Origin: Candidatus Omnitrophota bacterium
GTDB lineage: Bacteria > Omnitrophota > Omnitrophia > Omnitrophales > Aquincolibacteriaceae
Direction: 5' to 3'
Assembly: GCA_022711115.1 (NCBI GenBank)
Contig: JAKLFP010000007.1
Coordinates: 1-64,000 of the forward strand
Length of the DNA: 64,000 nucleotides
The translations under genes and the position numbers were made by a program. Positions 62,184 to 64,000 of the stretch are shown here, in pieces (position 1 is the first letter of the stretch; the number at the start of each line of letters is the position of its first letter). A model generated the notes under the pieces. That model did no database searches. It saw only the letters and a program-made list of their open reading frames with translations, and had not been told where the DNA came from.

Positions 62184-62309
62184 AAATGTCCACCTCTTGG
62201 GCCCGGACATTTTGTATCGTATTCAGCAAGAATAAGTTGCAGAAAAATGTCCTTCAAAAAACCGGACAAAACGGACATTTTTGACATCATTTTGTCCTGA
62301 TATGTCCGG
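62184..62309. repeat. Cluster of GGACA/TGTCC words with nested inverted repeats
   Basis: Seven copies of GGACA or its complement in 124 bases: 62187, 62205, 62247, 62264, 62273, 62293 and 62303 approximately. Two nested perfect repeats are CCGGACA (62262-62268)/TGTCCGG (62303-62309) and GGACAAAA (62264-62271)/TTTTGTCC (62290-62297). About 0.2 copies are expected by chance. This could be a regulator binding array, an RNA switch or an old mobile-element end. Confidence 0.45.
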
Positions 62310-62471
62310 TTAGATTGGCCTTTATGAAGGTATCTCTGAATTGGGCTGGTAATCGGTAATGCGAGTAAATATAATGGCATCTCAATCGGCCGAAAGGAGA
62401 GATGGCTCGTTCATCTCAACCTGATCCGGCAGCCATGATTTTCATTAATTGAAATAATCTATAAGGAAATT

Positions 62472-62543
62472 ATGACAGTCCCACCCAGCCCATTAAAATT
62501 AATTATGGTTGGGGCGGCCATCATTTTTCATCCTAAAGAATAA
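62472..62543 (+). CDS. Possible 23-residue ORF with Shine-Dalgarno
   Basis: ATG 62472 is preceded by AAGGAAA at 4-8 bases. The peptide MTVPPSPLKLIMVGAAIIFH, then PKE, is short and hydrophobic in the middle. It could be a small membrane peptide or a translated leader for the metallophosphoesterase gene 50 bases on, but may be chance. Confidence 0.2.
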   Translation: MTVPPSPLKLIMVGAAIIFHPKE

Positions 62544-62593
62544 TAAAAATTCATAAAATCTCAACAGCAGCATCTAGACTTCGGGCGGATATT

Positions 62594-63325
62594 ATGAAAA
62601 TAAAAAGAACAGGTTTTCAATATATTGATTCGCAGGAAATTATATTGCCCGGCATTCGAAAGGTCGTGATATTCGGGGATCCGGGTTGTACCGGATTTTA
62701 CGGCGAAAGCAAAAGAGTCCTTGATCAAATTTTGAAGCAAAACGCAGAAGCCTTTTTTGCCTTGGGAGATCTTGCTTTTACCGGCTCGGGGGAAGAACTT
62801 CGGGAAGTGATCGATTTTAGCAACGCACGGGCGCAGGTCCCGATTTTTTCGTTATGCGGGAATCATGATCTCCCGCATTATCCGGAATTTTTGGGACGGA
62901 GTTCTTACGCGCTTATTTTGGATTATCATGTCTGTTTCTTTTTTGATAATTCCCAAGGTTATTTTTCAGAAAAAGATTTGGATCTTCTCAGGGAAATGCT
63001 TGAAAAATATCCTGACAAGTCTTTTATAGTTTTGATGCATATCCCTCCTCCGCTCGAAATCACCCGGGGAAGTTTGCCGGAACAGGAATGGAAAAAAATA
63101 AAAATCGTACTGGGACCACATGCCGGCCGTATTCTTCGGATTTTTTGCAGTCACCTTCACGGATTTTATGAATATCTTCTCGAGTGCTATCAAATTACCC
63201 TTACCGCAGGCGGGGGTGCTGCCATGATTCATTCCTTGCCGGCGCCGGCTCAAAAAACATATCATGCTGTTTGGATGAACTTTCATGATCATGGTTCCAT
63301 CACTACCCGGTTTATTCCTGTTTAG
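62594..63325 (+). CDS. Metallophosphoesterase (calcineurin-like)
   Basis: The product is 243 residues. Metal-site motifs in order: GDPGCTG (in place of the usual DxH), ALGDLAFTG, LCGNHD, VLMHIPP and CSHLHG. The missing His after the first Asp is unusual but is seen in some members. The fold hydrolyses phosphomonoesters or diesters; the substrate is unknown. No signal peptide, so it is cytoplasmic. The stop codon is inside a 26-bp palindrome that may end transcription. Confidence 0.88.
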   Translation: MKIKRTGFQYIDSQEIILPGIRKVVIFGDPGCTGFYGESKRVLDQILKQNAEAFFALGDLAFTGSGEELREVIDFSNARAQVPIFSLCGNHDLPHYPEFLGRSSYALILDYHVCFFFDNSQGYFSEKDLDLLREMLEKYPDKSFIVLMHIPPPLEITRGSLPEQEWKKIKIVLGPHAGRILRIFCSHLHGFYEYLLECYQITLTAGGGAAMIHSLPAPAQKTYHAVWMNFHDHGSITTRFIPV

Positions 63326-63349
63326 AAAGTTAGGCCGGCCTAACTTTCT
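63324..63349. terminator. Perfect 26-bp palindrome at the end of the metallophosphoesterase gene
   Basis: AGAAAGTTAGGCC followed by its exact reverse complement, with no loop. It overlaps the stop codon by two bases, and a T/A-rich stretch follows (TTAAGATTTTA). It fits a terminator in either direction or a binding site for a dimeric regulator. Confidence 0.5.
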
Positions 63350-63515
63350 TAAGATTTTACATCATTGTTCCGAAGGTTAAATAAACACAGCATGGGGTTC
63401 GACGCCGAAACTATTTTCAATTCCATATGCTTTTGCAGTGAAGTAGTTTTTGATGTTGAAACTGCCTAATCCGAACTAAATAACATTTTTAATGGAACAT
63501 TCTTGGAGGCTTTCG

Positions 63516-64000
63516 ATGGGGACTAAGATTCTGATCGTGGATGATGAACCGGATATTATTTTACTTCTAAAAAATCGTTTGGAAGCAATGCAATATCAGG
63601 TTGTGATGGCGCAGAACGGTGCCGAGGCGCTGGAGATATTTCAGAGGGACAAACCTGATCTTATTATCACCGATGTCATGATGCCCGGTCTGACCGGGTA
63701 TGAGTTTTTTGAAGCACTCAGGAAAATGGGAGGGGAAGGGGCCTCCGTCCCTGTCATCGTGACTTCGGCGCGCCGCAGTATGGCCCAATTTTTTGACAAG
63801 TGGGCTATTGATTGCTTTATCCCGAAGCCTTTTGACTTGTCCGCGTTTATGCAGGCCATCGAAAGGGCACTGGCCGCGAAAGACCGTGCGCATGTCTTGA
63901 CGGAAAAGCATTTGGCTGCTCAGCAAAAAAGCGATCTCCAGGATGTTCTCTTGGTGGGAGTCAGCGAATATGAACTTCGGAAAGTAAAAGAATTTCTGGA
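63516..64000 (+). CDS. Response regulator, 3' truncated by the window edge
   Basis: At least 161 residues are visible. GGAGG lies 6-10 bases before ATG 63516. The first receiver has the acidic pair in IVDDEPD, phospho-Asp in LIITDVMMPG, Ser/Thr in VIVTSARRS and Lys in FIPKPFD. After a linker (KHLAAQQKSDLQ) the sequence DVLLVGVSEYELRKVKEFLE looks like the first strand and helix of a second receiver, so a dual-receiver or receiver-plus-output protein is likely. The C-terminus is outside the window. Confidence 0.88.
   Translation, partial: MGTKILIVDDEPDIILLLKNRLEAMQYQVVMAQNGAEALEIFQRDKPDLIITDVMMPGLTGYEFFEALRKMGGEGASVPVIVTSARRSMAQFFDKWAIDCFIPKPFDLSAFMQAIERALAAKDRAHVLTEKHLAAQQKSDLQDVLLVGVSEYELRKVKEFL

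Larger units (their letters stand above)
62113..62593. other. Gap of about 480 bases with a GGACA/TGTCC cluster
   Basis: There is no convincing gene. The interval holds a dense cluster of GGACA/TGTCC words and a tiny possible ORF at 62472-62543. The rest is AT-rich. No tRNA or named riboswitch recognised. Confidence 0.5.

Noticed and set aside
1-64000. CRISPR array
   Set aside because: No regularly spaced direct repeats of 24-40 bases were seen at any position, and no cas gene product is recognisable.

Overview
The window is a gene-dense stretch (about 50% GC, short intergenic gaps) of a bacterial chromosome. Two permease-type features, an LptF/LptG lipopolysaccharide exporter subunit and several Sec-exported proteins, point to a didermic (Gram-negative type) cell. 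The combination of LL-diaminopimelate aminotransferase (DapL), L-aspartate dehydrogenase, pyruvate phosphate dikinase, a separate glyQ/glyS pair, GlnRS beside GluRS, and large multi-module secreted proteins is what one sees in uncultivated PVC-related lineages such as Omnitrophota. That placement is inference from gene content only; there is no rRNA here to test it.

Layout. 1-3.7 kb: secreted/accessory proteins (3' part of a LamG-type protein, two Pro-rich exported proteins) and a relic that resembles HPr. 4-8.9 kb: a response regulator-PAS-GGDEF-EAL protein with a degenerate GGDEF, a zinc-ribbon membrane protein and small signalling-like proteins. 9-15.5 kb: glgC, an lptF/G-comF pair on the minus strand, then an SDR-GMC oxidoreductase pair with an unusual fusion. 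15.7-23.5 kb: rpsU, then hisS-aspS-phoH-pgpH-ybeY-recO, a translation/RNA-maturation run with several overlaps. 23.7-32.2 kb: an unrecognised protein, then dapL-folK-panC-panD-nadX-uvrA, a small winged-helix gene and cutA. 32.2-40.8 kb: XRE-cupin regulator, ComEA-like exported protein, glyQ-glyS, ppdK and a primary sigma factor. 40.9-47.9 kb: apt, tRNA-Arg(CCU), a coiled-coil exported protein, then the tight xseA-xseB-ispA-dxs-nadK run preceded by a 5-formyl-THF cyclo-ligase. 48-52.4 kb: response regulator, gltX, glnS, lepB, tRNA-Gln(CUG). 52.4-54.9 kb: a small mobile-element-like segment (palindromic repeats, large serine recombinase, DUF2924 partner) next to tRNA-Gln. 55-62.1 kb: a 2359-residue secreted protein. 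62.1-64 kb: a motif-rich gap, a metallophosphoesterase and a truncated response regulator.

How the genes fit together. The core is housekeeping: five aminoacyl-tRNA synthetases, ribosomal protein S21, YbeY/PhoH, RecO, UvrA, ExoVII, sigma factor, isoprenoid start (Dxs, prenyl synthase) and cofactor synthesis (folate, pantothenate, NAD, NADP). Aspartate feeds PanD and NadX, with DapL making the cell-wall diamino acid nearby.

The most unusual object is the giant secreted protein at 55033-62112. It carries three HExxH motifs, each followed 23-31 residues later by a Ser-Glu motif as in gluzincin-type zinc proteases, a fourth copy in which the first His is Arg, five copies of a short Trp-containing beta repeat, and two copies of a second beta module. 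I do not recognise this architecture as a described family. Other points worth attention are a set of genes whose -10 boxes sit 7-11 bases from the ATG with no Shine-Dalgarno (candidate leaderless mRNAs), an inverted repeat filling the spacer of the dapL promoter, a terminator-like hairpin inside cutA, a possible small-RNA unit between lepB and tRNA-Gln, and the SDR/GMC-small-subunit fusion.
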